Source of the DNA: Geobacter sp.
GTDB taxonomy: Bacteria; Desulfobacterota; Desulfuromonadia; Geobacterales; Pseudopelobacteraceae
Direction: 5' to 3'
DNA length: 64,000 nucleotides
Assembly: GCA_003574895.1 (NCBI GenBank)
Contig: PJFB01000010.1
Span: 62,001 to 126,000, forward strand
Shown: positions 1-8,205 of the stretch, piece by piece
How positions within the stretch are numbered: position 1 is the stretch's first letter
Layout: each line of letters starts with the position of its first letter
Notes under the pieces: generated by a model
The model's database searches: none
The model's input: only the letters and a program-made list of their open reading frames with translations
What the model was told of the DNA's origin: nothing
Program-made: the position numbers and the translations under genes

Positions 1-2
1 TG

Positions 3-683
3 CAGACCGTGAAGCTGATGTCTGAAGTCAGGGTGGTGAAGCGTTGGTTTCGTTCCAAAAAGGTATTGCCGCAGGTGTTTTCGCAGGCAGCGGATGCCAC
101 CTTGCCGGGCAATCCGAAGCTGGTCGCGGTCGGTGCCTCGACAGGGGGACCGGTGGTCATCAATACCCTCCTGGCCGGGCTGACGCCTGATTTCCCCCTT
201 CCGGTCCTGATCGTGCAGCACATGGCGGCAGGCTTTATCCGGGGGTTTGCGGAATGGCTCGGCATTTCTTCCGGTCTGCCGGTCCATATTGCCGCGGCTG
301 GTGAAATCATGCTGCCGGGGCATGCCTATATCGCCCCCGATGGTTGCCAGACGATGGTTGCAAACGATAATCGCATAGCAATGGTTGCTGGGGTTGCCGA
401 ATACGGTCACTGCCCTTCGGTTGCCGCCCTGTTCCGTTCCGTTGCCATGGTGCATGGCGGCCAAGCCATCGGCATTCTCCTGACCGGCATGGGGAGCGAC
501 GGTGCCCGCGAACTGAAGATGATGAAAGACAAAGGGGCCGTTACAATCGCACAGGACCAGGCAAGTTCGGTCATTTACGGTATGCCCGGGGAAGCCGCGA
601 AGCTCGGGGCGGCCACCTATGAGCTTCCGCCGGACAAGATGGCGGCCATGCTTGAACGGCTTGCCGTTGGCAGCAAGCGATGA
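3..683 (+). CDS. cheB: Chemotaxis protein-glutamate methylesterase CheB (5' truncated by window edge)
   Basis: This is the C-terminal methylesterase domain of CheB, which removes methyl groups from (and deamidates) chemoreceptor glutamates during adaptation. The frame is open to the left window edge, so the N-terminal receiver domain lies outside; the first visible residues look like the interdomain linker. The catalytic triad is visible, counting from a GTG at 9: Ser in GASTGGP (about 44), His in VQHM (about 71) and Asp in MGSDGA (about 164). The length from that point (224 residues) fits the esterase domain plus linker. The next gene downstream, a receiver-kinase hybrid, starts 42 bases later on the same strand, suggesting a shared signalling operon. 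Confidence 0.93.
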   Translation, partial: QTVKLMSEVRVVKRWFRSKKVLPQVFSQAADATLPGNPKLVAVGASTGGPVVINTLLAGLTPDFPLPVLIVQHMAAGFIRGFAEWLGISSGLPVHIAAAGEIMLPGHAYIAPDGCQTMVANDNRIAMVAGVAEYGHCPSVAALFRSVAMVHGGQAIGILLTGMGSDGARELKMMKDKGAVTIAQDQASSVIYGMPGEAAKLGAATYELPPDKMAAMLERLAVGSKR

Positions 684-724
684 TCTTTATCCAGTACCCC
701 AGCTGAAGAAAGGAATCACGAACA

Positions 725-1987
725 ATGACAGATAGCGTGCGGATATCCGAATATTCCGGCGGGAAAATCATGATAGTAGAGGACAGCCCGACACAGGCGG
801 CACATCTGCAGTATATGCTGGAAAAACAGGGCTATCGGGTAGTTATCGCCGGCAATGGCGCCAAGGCCCTTGATATGGTCAGTACGGAAAATCCGGCCCT
901 GATCATCAGCGACATTCTCATGCCGGAGATGGATGGTTACGAGCTGTGCCGCCGGATCAAGTCCCATGATGAACAGTGCGGCATTCGGTTTATCCTGTTG
1001 ACGTCCCTCTCCGATCCACTGGACATCATCCGGGGGCTGGAGTGCGGCGCCGACAACTTCATAACCAAGCCGTACGATGAAGCATTTCTTGTCTCCCGCG
1101 TGGGGTATCTGCTGGAAAACCGTTATGAAGCCGAAGATTGCGCCGCATTGCCGGAAATAAAGATTCTCTTTTCCGGCAAGGAGTTTTCCATAACTTCCGG
1201 CCGCCATCAGATCCTCGATCTGCTGTTGTCCACCTATGAATCCACCATCATGAAGAACAAAGAACTGATCAAGGCAAGGGATGACCTGAATGAACGCAAC
1301 CAACAGTTGAAACAGGCCAACCAGGACCTGGAGGCCTTCAGCCATACCGTTTCCCATGACCTGCGGGGGCCGCTGAACAATATCTTCGGCTCCTGCCAGG
1401 TGATCCAGGAGCTGTACGGCAACAACCTTGACAAGAACTGTTTGGAATTCTTCACCTATATCCATGATGCAGCGAAAAACATGGACAAGCTGATCGGCAC
1501 CATCCTCAGGTTTTCCAGTCTCTCCCGCCAGGAAGTGCTTCGGGAGCAGGTCGATCTGAGTATCCTGACCAGGGAGATCGTTGCTGAACACCGCTTCAGG
1601 GATCCTCAGCGCCGGGTCACCACCGACATCATGGATGGAGTGACAGCCAGCGGCGATTTGCGGCTGCTGCGGGTTGTCATGGAGAATCTGGTTGCCAATG
1701 CCTGGAAATACACCAGTATGAAGGAAGTCGCCGTTATCCAATTCGGCATGCTGGAACAGGCGGGTCAAACGGTCTATTTCGTGCGCGACAACGGAGCCGG
1801 CTTCGACATGGCTTGCGCCGACAAGCTTTTCACCCCTTTTCAGCGCTTGCACGCAGCCAATGAATTCGAAGGGTTCGGAATCGGACTATCCACGGTGCAG
1901 CGGATTATCCAGCGCCATAACGGCCGTATCTGGGCCGAGGGCGAAATCGGAGCAGGCGCGGTATTTTACTTTACCCTGACCCCCTGA
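725..1987 (+). CDS. Hybrid response regulator / histidine kinase
   Basis: 420 residues with a receiver domain first and a kinase second. The receiver (about 13-130) has the acidic pair E19/D20, phospho-acceptor D63 (SDILMPEMDG) and K115 (TKPYD). A helical linker (about 175-205) leads to a HisKA domain with the H-box SHDLRGPL (H211), then a HATPase_c domain with N-box around N321/N325, G1 box DNGAGF (355-360) and G2 box GFGIGLST (383-390). All key residues are present, so both phosphotransfer and autophosphorylation look possible. No sensor or membrane segment is visible, so it is likely a cytoplasmic relay controlled through its receiver. Its position just after cheB suggests, but does not prove, a chemosensory role. 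Confidence 0.9.
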   Translation: MTDSVRISEYSGGKIMIVEDSPTQAAHLQYMLEKQGYRVVIAGNGAKALDMVSTENPALIISDILMPEMDGYELCRRIKSHDEQCGIRFILLTSLSDPLDIIRGLECGADNFITKPYDEAFLVSRVGYLLENRYEAEDCAALPEIKILFSGKEFSITSGRHQILDLLLSTYESTIMKNKELIKARDDLNERNQQLKQANQDLEAFSHTVSHDLRGPLNNIFGSCQVIQELYGNNLDKNCLEFFTYIHDAAKNMDKLIGTILRFSSLSRQEVLREQVDLSILTREIVAEHRFRDPQRRVTTDIMDGVTASGDLRLLRVVMENLVANAWKYTSMKEVAVIQFGMLEQAGQTVYFVRDNGAGFDMACADKLFTPFQRLHAANEFEGFGIGLSTVQRIIQRHNGRIWAEGEIGAGAVFYFTLTP

Positions 1988-2011
1988 AAGCGGGTCTTGG
2001 AGGTTATGAGC

Positions 2012-2521
2012 ATGGCAGAACATGGGGCCGCATTCTGGATCGAACAACTGGGGCTTGTCCGTCACCCCGAGGGAGGATGGTTCCGTGAGTCCTACCGCTC
2101 CGCCGAAGTGATTCCCCGCAGCGGCCTGCCGGCCCGTTTTGACGAAAAACGCACCTTTGCCACCGCCATCTATTTCCTGTTGGAGCAGGGCGACATCTCG
2201 GCCCTGCATCGCCTTAAGTCCGACGAAATATGGCACTTTTATGCCGGGGCGTCCCTGACGGTTCATGTCATAGGCCCTGACGGAAAACATGGCGAAACCA
2301 TGGTGGGGCGGGATGTTGAAGCAGGGGAGCAGCTTCAGGCCGTAGTGCCTGCCGATTGCTGGTTTGGTGCCGAACTGGCCGGTGATGGAGACTATGCCCT
2401 GGTGGGGTGCACCGTGGCCCCGGGTTTCGACTTCAACGACTTTGAGCTGGCCAGCCGGGACGATCTGACAGCCCTGTTCCCCGGTCATGCCGCGCTCATC
2501 GAGCGGCTGACCAGGGGCTAG
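2012..2521 (+). CDS. Cupin-fold protein, DUF985 / cupin_5 family
   Basis: A 169-residue protein of the DUF985 (cupin_5) family, a small beta-barrel fold whose biochemical role is not settled. Family hallmarks visible are the start around QLGLVRHPEGGWFRESYR, the stretch ATAIYFLL, and the cupin-like HRLKSDEIWHFYAG. The ATG at 2012 is preferred over an in-frame TTG at 1997 and ATG at 2006 because GGAGG at 1999-2003 sits 8 bases before it. The gene begins 24 bases after the kinase gene and may be co-transcribed, though no functional link is obvious. Confidence 0.8.
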   Translation: MAEHGAAFWIEQLGLVRHPEGGWFRESYRSAEVIPRSGLPARFDEKRTFATAIYFLLEQGDISALHRLKSDEIWHFYAGASLTVHVIGPDGKHGETMVGRDVEAGEQLQAVVPADCWFGAELAGDGDYALVGCTVAPGFDFNDFELASRDDLTALFPGHAALIERLTRG

Positions 2522-2525
2522 GCGT

Positions 2526-3107
2526 ATGCCGGCAGCGACACGCACCCAGGAGATCGCCTGCCAGCAGGTGCTGGTGGATGACTCTTCGGTATTTTCCATT
2601 CAATGGAGCATTTTCCCCCCCCGAATAGCCACCGAGCTGACACCCGAGATGTTGCTGAACCGCTATCTGGCCTACATCCGCAGATGCACGGCAACCATCA
2701 TCCGCCCTTGCCCGACACCAGCCGGCATGGAATTCCGCCTGTTTGCCTCCCGAGTCAGCCTGATCAGCTTCCTGCCTGCCGCCATGGAGGACGATTGCCT
2801 TGTCCTGCGCATCCGGGGGGGGCTATTGGTGCAGCCGCGCCAGTGCGACCGGGGAGAGATGCGCTTCGGGGTTGTTGCGTTGCCGGAAGGCGTCCGGGTA
2901 TCTTTGCAGCTCTCGGATTATTGCCCCCTGCTCCTCGGCAGTTCCTCCCCATCCGTTGTCCGCCGCTGGCTCTACAGCCTTACCCAGGCCTTTATCCACC
3001 GCCTGGTAACGGTCCGCTTCCTCGTTTTACTCTACCGGGAACTGGCCGGCTCAGCCTGCCTTGTGAAGGTGGTCCCTGCCCGGATCCGCGAAGGCCGCCC
3101 TGTCTAG
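2526..3107 (+). CDS. Hypothetical protein
   Basis: A 193-residue frame beginning 4 bases after the cupin gene stop. I do not recognise a family. It is arginine-rich and largely hydrophobic in its C-terminal third, with no signal peptide, clear transmembrane helix or metal motif. An overlapping frame (2603-3115) is proline-rich and looks non-coding. The reading frame was chosen for its length, close spacing to the cupin gene and more ordinary residue composition. No strong ribosome binding site is visible, so translation may be coupled to the upstream gene. Confidence 0.55.
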   Translation: MPAATRTQEIACQQVLVDDSSVFSIQWSIFPPRIATELTPEMLLNRYLAYIRRCTATIIRPCPTPAGMEFRLFASRVSLISFLPAAMEDDCLVLRIRGGLLVQPRQCDRGEMRFGVVALPEGVRVSLQLSDYCPLLLGSSSPSVVRRWLYSLTQAFIHRLVTVRFLVLLYRELAGSACLVKVVPARIREGRPV

Positions 3108-3174
3108 CACTTTGAATGTCTCCCAAAGTATGTTATAAAGCGATATAAATTTGATCGGCAAAGGAACCGGCACC

Positions 3175-5496
3175 ATGCCCCATACAAACATCGAAATACC
3201 CGACAAACTCCCCCTTTACTCCCAGAAGGAAATGGTCCCTTTTCCGTACATGATCTTTCCGCTTTACGTCAATGACCGGGATCTGCTCCCCTTCACCGAG
3301 GCCGACAACTACGATAAATCCGTGGCCGTGGTATTGCGCCGCCCGGATGCCACCAGTGGCGATCAATTGGGCGATATCCACGAGATCGGCACCCTGTGCC
3401 GGGTCAACCAGATCAAGAAGGTGAGTGACGGCAGGTTCAAGGTGACCCTGGAAGGGGTGGCCCGCCTGCGCATCCAGGAGCTGGAACCCGGAACGGTCTG
3501 CCTCCTTGCCCACTGCGAGGTGGTGCGGGAGTTCGTGGAGAAGAACCTGGTCTCGGAGGCCCTGGTCCAGAGCCTGAACGCCCTGCTGAAGATATCCCTC
3601 TCCTACGGCAAGCCGCTGCCGGACGACGTCATGAAGATGATCGATTACATCGACAACCCGGCCCGGCTTTCGGACCTGGTGGCGCTCTATGTCAACCTGC
3701 CCATTTCCGATCTGCAGGAACTCCTGGAAACGGTGGATCCGCTGGAACGGCTCAAAAAGGTCTATGTGCACCTGACCAACGAGGTGCAACGGCTGCAGGT
3801 CAAGAGCGAGATCAATACCGAGGTCAACCGCAAGGTGGGCAAGAACCAGAAGGAATACATCCTGCGCGAGCAGATGAAGCATATCCAGGAGGAGTTGGGC
3901 GAGGAAGACCCCCGGGTGGCCGATATGAACGAGCTGCGCCGCCGCATCGAGGAGGCGGGCCTGCCCGAGGATGTCAAGAAAATCGCCGATACCGAGATCA
4001 AGCGCCTGGAGCGGATCAATCCGGCTTCCCCGGAATACACCGTCTCCCGCACATATCTTGATTACCTGGCCGGCATGCCCTGGAGCAAATCGACCTCCGA
4101 CAGCCTGGACATGGTCAGGGCCGAGGAGATCCTCAACGAAGACCATTACAACCTGAAGAAGGTCAAGGAGCGCATCATGGAGTTTCTGGCGGTGCGTTCG
4201 CTCAAGGAGAACATGAAGGGGCCGGTGCTCTGTTTTGTCGGTCCCCCGGGGGTCGGCAAGACCAGCCTGGGCAAGTCCATCGCCCGTTCACTGGGGCGCA
4301 AGTTCGTGCGCATCTCCCTGGGGGGCGTCCGGGACGAGGCCGAGATCCGCGGCCACCGCAGGACTTACATCGGTGCCCTGCCGGGCCGGATCATCAAGGA
4401 GCTCTTCCGCTGCGGCGCCAACAATCCTGTCTTCATGCTGGACGAAATCGACAAGCTGGGGCTGGATTTCCGTGGCGACCCGGCCAGCGCGCTGCTGGAG
4501 GTGCTGGACCCGGAGCAGAACTTTTCCTTCAACGATCACTATCTGGATGTGCCTTTTGATCTGTCAAAGGTCATGTTCATCACCACCTCCAACCAGCTTG
4601 ATCCGATCCCGGGACCGCTCAAGGACCGCATGGAAGTCATCCGCCTGTCCGGTTACAGCACCGAGGAAAAGCTGCACATCGCCCGCAATTTCATCATTCA
4701 GCGCGAGATCGACGAGAACGGGCTGACAAACAACCCCCTGGAATTCACGGACGAGGCGATCATCAAGATCATTGACGATTATACCCGCGAGGCCGGCGTG
4801 CGGAGCATGCAGCGCACCATCGCCTCTGTCTGCCGCAAGGTGGCCAAGGAGATTACCCAGAGCAAGAAACCGCGCAAGGTCATCAACCCCGAGGTGGTAT
4901 CGGAACTGCTGGGACCGCGCAAGTTCCATAACGAGGTGGCGGCAGAGAACGATCGGATCGGCGTGGTCACCGGCATGGCCTGGACCGAGACCGGCGGCGA
5001 CATCCTCTTTGTCGAGATCACCAGCATGCCTGGCAAGCCGGAATTGATCCTGACCGGCTCCCTGGGGGACGTGATGAAGGAATCGGCCCGGGCGGCGCTT
5101 TCCTATGTGGAGGCCCACTACCGGGATTTCGGCATAGCCGAGAATGCCTTCGAGGACAAGACCTTCCACATCCATGTCCCTTCCGGTGCCATACCCAAGG
5201 ATGGCCCTTCGGCCGGCGTGACCATGGTGACGGCCCTGGTGTCGCTCCTGACCGGGCGGCCCGCTAAACGGAGCGTTTCCATGACCGGCGAGATCACCCT
5301 TACAGGCCGCGTCTTGGCCATTGGCGGCCTCAAGGAAAAGGTGCTGGCGGCCCATCGCGCCGGAGTGCGCCGGATCGTGGCGCCCGACCGCAACAGGGAC
5401 GATCTGGAGGATATCCCCGATAACGTGCGCACGGAGCTGGAGTTCACCTTCATCAACGAGGCCGCCGAGGCGGTGGCGGTGGCGTTGCAGGCATGA
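3175..5496 (+). CDS. lon: ATP-dependent Lon protease
   Basis: A 773-residue LonA-type protease that degrades misfolded and regulatory proteins in the cytoplasm. Domains in order: N-terminal LAN substrate domain (about 12-205), coiled linker, AAA+ module with Walker A GPPGVGKT (356-363) and Walker B FMLDEID (420-426), and the C-terminal peptidase domain with the Ser-Lys dyad at S679 (GPSAG) and K722 (LKEKV). Length matches the family (about 780-800). The ATG at 3175 is preferred over an in-frame TTG at 3151 because AAAGGA lies 9 bases before it. Its stop codon overlaps the start of the next gene, an mlaE permease. Confidence 0.97.
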   Translation: MPHTNIEIPDKLPLYSQKEMVPFPYMIFPLYVNDRDLLPFTEADNYDKSVAVVLRRPDATSGDQLGDIHEIGTLCRVNQIKKVSDGRFKVTLEGVARLRIQELEPGTVCLLAHCEVVREFVEKNLVSEALVQSLNALLKISLSYGKPLPDDVMKMIDYIDNPARLSDLVALYVNLPISDLQELLETVDPLERLKKVYVHLTNEVQRLQVKSEINTEVNRKVGKNQKEYILREQMKHIQEELGEEDPRVADMNELRRRIEEAGLPEDVKKIADTEIKRLERINPASPEYTVSRTYLDYLAGMPWSKSTSDSLDMVRAEEILNEDHYNLKKVKERIMEFLAVRSLKENMKGPVLCFVGPPGVGKTSLGKSIARSLGRKFVRISLGGVRDEAEIRGHRRTYIGALPGRIIKELFRCGANNPVFMLDEIDKLGLDFRGDPASALLEVLDPEQNFSFNDHYLDVPFDLSKVMFITTSNQLDPIPGPLKDRMEVIRLSGYSTEEKLHIARNFIIQREIDENGLTNNPLEFTDEAIIKIIDDYTREAGVRSMQRTIASVCRKVAKEITQSKKPRKVINPEVVSELLGPRKFHNEVAAENDRIGVVTGMAWTETGGDILFVEITSMPGKPELILTGSLGDVMKESARAALSYVEAHYRDFGIAENAFEDKTFHIHVPSGAIPKDGPSAGVTMVTALVSLLTGRPAKRSVSMTGEITLTGRVLAIGGLKEKVLAAHRAGVRRIVAPDRNRDDLEDIPDNVRTELEFTFINEAAEAVAVALQA

Positions 5497-6266
5497 ACAT
5501 CGCCATAGTCGACAGGCTCATGCTGCGATTCTTCGCCGAGTTGCAGGGGTGGTTCCGCCTCGGGGCCAAGACCTTCGTGCGCATGTTCCGCCGTCCCTTC
5601 TACTATCGCGAGTTCGCCATCCAATTCGACAAGCTGGGGTTTTCCTCGCTGTTCATCTGCATACTGACCGGCCTGTTCACCGGCATGGTCATGGCATTGC
5701 AGGCCCTGATCCAGCTCAAGCCCTTTGCCGCCACCAGTTACGTGGGGGGCATGGTGGCGGTCACCATGATCAAGGAGCTGGGACCGGTGCTGGCGTCGCT
5801 GATGGTGGCCGGCAGGGTCGGTTCGGCAATCACCGCGGAGCTTGGCACCATGGTGGTCACCGAACAGGTGGATGCCATGCGGGTGGAGGGTACGGATATC
5901 ATCCAGCGCCTGGTCGCCCCCAGGGTCAAGGCCATGCTGCTGGCCATGCCTCTCCTGACAGTTGTGGCCGATGTCGTTTCCCTGGCGGGGGGCTACATGA
6001 TCTCTGCCGGTTACGGCATAAACCCGACCATGTACATCAAAGGTCTGCCCCAGTTCATGGTGTTCCAGGACCTGATCGAAGGGCTGGTCAAGCCGGCTGT
6101 CTTTGGCCTGCTGATCACCCTGACCGGCTGTTATGTGGGGCTCAATACCCGGGGCGGAGCCGAGGGGGTAGGGGCAGCGGCCAAGCAGGCAGTGGTGCTG
6201 TCGTCGGTGATGGTCCTGGTGACGGATTTTTTCCTCACCAAGATCTTCGTGACGTTCCGGGGGTAA
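5493..6266 (+). CDS. mlaE: MlaE-family ABC transporter permease
   Basis: 257 residues with several hydrophobic segments, matching the MlaE/YrbE permease family that works with MlaF (ATPase) and MlaD (MCE protein) to move phospholipids between the inner and outer membranes. The family core is clear: GMVMALQ, the stretch MIKELGPVLASLMVAGRVGS, AELGTM, and QVDAMRVEGTD. The start ATG overlaps the lon stop codon by 4 bases (ATGA), which points to translational coupling with lon. The matching ATPase and MCE genes follow at 7425 and 8206 after two unrelated genes, so the mla operon is interrupted here. Confidence 0.93.
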   Translation: MNIAIVDRLMLRFFAELQGWFRLGAKTFVRMFRRPFYYREFAIQFDKLGFSSLFICILTGLFTGMVMALQALIQLKPFAATSYVGGMVAVTMIKELGPVLASLMVAGRVGSAITAELGTMVVTEQVDAMRVEGTDIIQRLVAPRVKAMLLAMPLLTVVADVVSLAGGYMISAGYGINPTMYIKGLPQFMVFQDLIEGLVKPAVFGLLITLTGCYVGLNTRGGAEGVGAAAKQAVVLSSVMVLVTDFFLTKIFVTFRG

Positions 6267-6276
6267 GTTTTTTGGG

Positions 6277-6301
6277 TTGTTCCGCACTACGGGCGGAACA
6301 A
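6277..6301. other. Inverted repeat between mlaE and the Uma2 gene
   Basis: A perfect 9-base inverted repeat, TTGTTCCGC (6277-6285) and GCGGAACAA (6293-6301), with a 7-base loop. No T-run follows on the plus strand, so it is not a standard terminator. It lies exactly between the mlaE stop and the ribosome binding site AGGAGG (6307-6312) of the next gene. It could be an mRNA stability or processing hairpin, or mark the edge of the inserted gene block. Confidence 0.5.
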
Positions 6302-6320
6302 TTGACAGGAGGCATGGACC

Positions 6321-6926
6321 ATGGCGGATCCGGCGGAAAAGACATCACAACAGTTTTCATGGAATGACTACAAGGAGTGGCCGGAGGACGAGCGCTGGCA
6401 GATCATCGACGGCCAGGCCTATGGTATGACGGCCGCCCCGAACATCAAGCACCAGAAGGTGACCGGCAACCTGTATGCTGCACTCCGTGAGCAGCTGAAG
6501 GGCAAGCAGTGCGTCCCGTTCATCGCCCCTACCGATGTGGTGTTTGATGATTTCAACATCGTGCAGCCCGATGTGCTGGTGGTCTGTGACAAAAGCAGGA
6601 TCACCGAGGACAACATCCAGGGGGCTCCCGACCTGGTCATCGAAGTAATCTCCCCTTCCAACTCCTTTATGGATAAAAAGCTGAAGCTGGAGTTGTACGA
6701 ACGTTTCGGGGTGCCGGAATACCTGGTGGTGGACCCGGTGGGCGATCTGGTGGAGCGCTATTGCCTGGTGGATGGAAAATACGGCCGTGCCGAGATATTC
6801 CCCTGGTATGGGGGACTGCCGCTGGTGTCGCTGCCGGGGATGGCGCTCAGTCTGTGGGAGGTCTTCGAGCGGGATCTGGCGGAGTTGAATGTTGTCAGGG
6901 AAGGGCCGCAGGGGTATCGGGTATGA
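6321..6926 (+). CDS. Uma2-family putative restriction-endonuclease-fold protein (DUF820)
   Basis: A 201-residue member of the Uma2 (DUF820) family, which has a PD-(D/E)XK nuclease fold; cellular roles are largely unknown. The expected motif set is intact: QPDVLVV, DLVIEVISPSN with the acidic active-site residues, then DKKLKLELYERFGVPEY with a conserved lysine, and a following VVDP. AGGAGG lies 8 bases before the ATG. It sits between mlaE and an EVE-domain gene inside the lipid transport operon. Uma2 genes are often scattered and mobile, so its presence here may reflect insertion into the operon; I see no flanking transposon ends. Confidence 0.87.
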   Translation: MADPAEKTSQQFSWNDYKEWPEDERWQIIDGQAYGMTAAPNIKHQKVTGNLYAALREQLKGKQCVPFIAPTDVVFDDFNIVQPDVLVVCDKSRITEDNIQGAPDLVIEVISPSNSFMDKKLKLELYERFGVPEYLVVDPVGDLVERYCLVDGKYGRAEIFPWYGGLPLVSLPGMALSLWEVFERDLAELNVVREGPQGYRV

Positions 6927-6957
6927 TACGAGGGGCTGTTATGATTGTGATCAGGCC

Positions 6958-7428
6958 ATGAACTACTGGCTCTTAAAAACCGAACCGGGCTGTTTCTCCA
7001 TGGACGACCTGAAGAACCGTCCGGACATGACCGAGCACTGGGATGGGGTGCGCAACTACCAGGCCCGCAATTTCCTGCGGGACCAGGTCAAGGTGGGGGA
7101 CGGGGCGCTCTTCTATCACAGCAATATTCCGGAACCGGCCGTGGTCGGCATAGCGGAAGTGGTGCGGGCCGGATACCCGGATTTCACCGCCCTGGACCCC
7201 GGAAGCGAGCATTTCGATCCCAAGGCCTCGCCGCTGAATCCGCTCTGGTACATGGTGGATGTGCGCTATGTTGAGAAGATGCCATCTCCGGTCACCCTGG
7301 AAAAGATCAGGAACAATCCTTTGCTGTCGGGGATGCCGCTGGTCAAGCGCAGCCGTCTTTCGGTGCAGCCGGTTACGGCCGAGGAATGGCGGATCATCCG
7401 CGCCATGGGGGGGTTGGAGTCCAGATGA
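6958..7428 (+). CDS. EVE-domain protein
   Basis: 156 residues forming one EVE domain, a PUA-like fold thought to bind modified bases in DNA or RNA. Family features visible: the N-terminal NYWLLKTEP, WDGVRNYQARNF, GDGALFYHSN, and VGIAEVV followed by a conserved WYMVDV strand. The ATG at 6958 gives the standard EVE start MNYWLLKTEP; a longer in-frame start at 6889 was rejected because it runs into the Uma2 gene. The last bases overlap the start of mlaF (ATGA at 7425-7428), so it is co-translated with the lipid transport genes even though no link in function is known. Confidence 0.9.
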   Translation: MNYWLLKTEPGCFSMDDLKNRPDMTEHWDGVRNYQARNFLRDQVKVGDGALFYHSNIPEPAVVGIAEVVRAGYPDFTALDPGSEHFDPKASPLNPLWYMVDVRYVEKMPSPVTLEKIRNNPLLSGMPLVKRSRLSVQPVTAEEWRIIRAMGGLESR

Positions 7429-8204
7429 GCATTACCGACTGCATCCGCATGGAACAGGTCTGCTACTCGGTTGGTGGCCGCAAGATACTGCAGGATTTCG
7501 ACTTTTGCCTGGAGCGGGGCGTCAATCGCACCATCCTGGGGGTCAGCGGTGCGGGCAAGACCACCATACTCAAGCTCTTGCTGGGCCTGCTGGAACCGGA
7601 TTCGGGCCGGGTCTGCATCGGCGACGTTTGTATCACCGGACAGCCGGAGTCCCGTTTTATGGAACAACGCAAGCGGATTGCCATTGTCTTCCAGGGAGGG
7701 GCGCTGTTCGACTCCATGACCGTGGGCGAGAATGTGGGCTACCGCCTGTTCGAGGCGGGCGAACTGGCCGAGAACGAGATCGAGCGGATCGTGCTGGAGA
7801 AACTCTCCTTCGTGGGGGTGGAACAGGCGGTCAATCTCTACCCGGCCGAGCTTTCGGGCGGGATGAAGAAAAGGGTCGCCATTGCCCGGGCCCTGGCGGC
7901 CGATCCCGACTATATCTTCTTCGACGAGCCGACCACCGGTCTCGATCCGATCGGGGTCTACAATATCTGCAAACTGATGCAGCAACTGCAGGAAGAGGGG
8001 AAGACCACCCTGATGGTCACCCACGATCTGGCCACCGCCTTTGCCACCTCGGAGCGCTTTACTTTCCTGCACCAGGCGAGGATGGTGTTCGACGGTACCG
8101 AGGAGGAGATCAGGGCCAGCCAAATTCCGGAGGTGCGGGAATTTCTGGCGCCTACCGAGCAGGTGTTGTTCGTTGATATGACTAACCGGAACGGACGGGA
8201 ATGA
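7425..8204 (+). CDS. mlaF: MlaF-family ABC transporter ATP-binding protein
   Basis: A 259-residue ABC ATPase that would power the MlaE/MlaD phospholipid transporter. Walker A is GVSGAGKTT, the signature is [15 protein letters not shown], Walker B is YIFFDEPTTGLDP, and the H-loop is VTHD. The variant signature SGGMKKR is typical of the Mla/Ttg2/TGD3 branch and separates it from amino-acid importers. The ATG at 7425 has GGAG just upstream and overlaps the EVE stop, so it was chosen over the in-frame ATG at 7386. mlaD follows after one base. Confidence 0.94.
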   Translation: MSITDCIRMEQVCYSVGGRKILQDFDFCLERGVNRTILGVSGAGKTTILKLLLGLLEPDSGRVCIGDVCITGQPESRFMEQRKRIAIVFQGGALFDSMTVGENVGYRLFEAGELAENEIERIVLEKLSFVGVEQAVNLYPAELSGGMKKRVAIARALAADPDYIFFDEPTTGLDPIGVYNICKLMQQLQEEGKTTLMVTHDLATAFATSERFTFLHQARMVFDGTEEEIRASQIPEVREFLAPTEQVLFVDMTNRNGRE

Positions 8205-8205
8205 T

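Noticed and set aside
716-1852. 378-residue open frame on the minus strand opposite the hybrid kinase
   Set aside because: The plus-strand frame carries all receiver and kinase motifs; the antisense frame has no recognisable family and arises from GC-rich codon bias.
5118-6287. 389-residue minus-strand frame opposite lon and mlaE
   Set aside because: It runs opposite two well supported genes and has the His/Gln-rich look of antisense frames.
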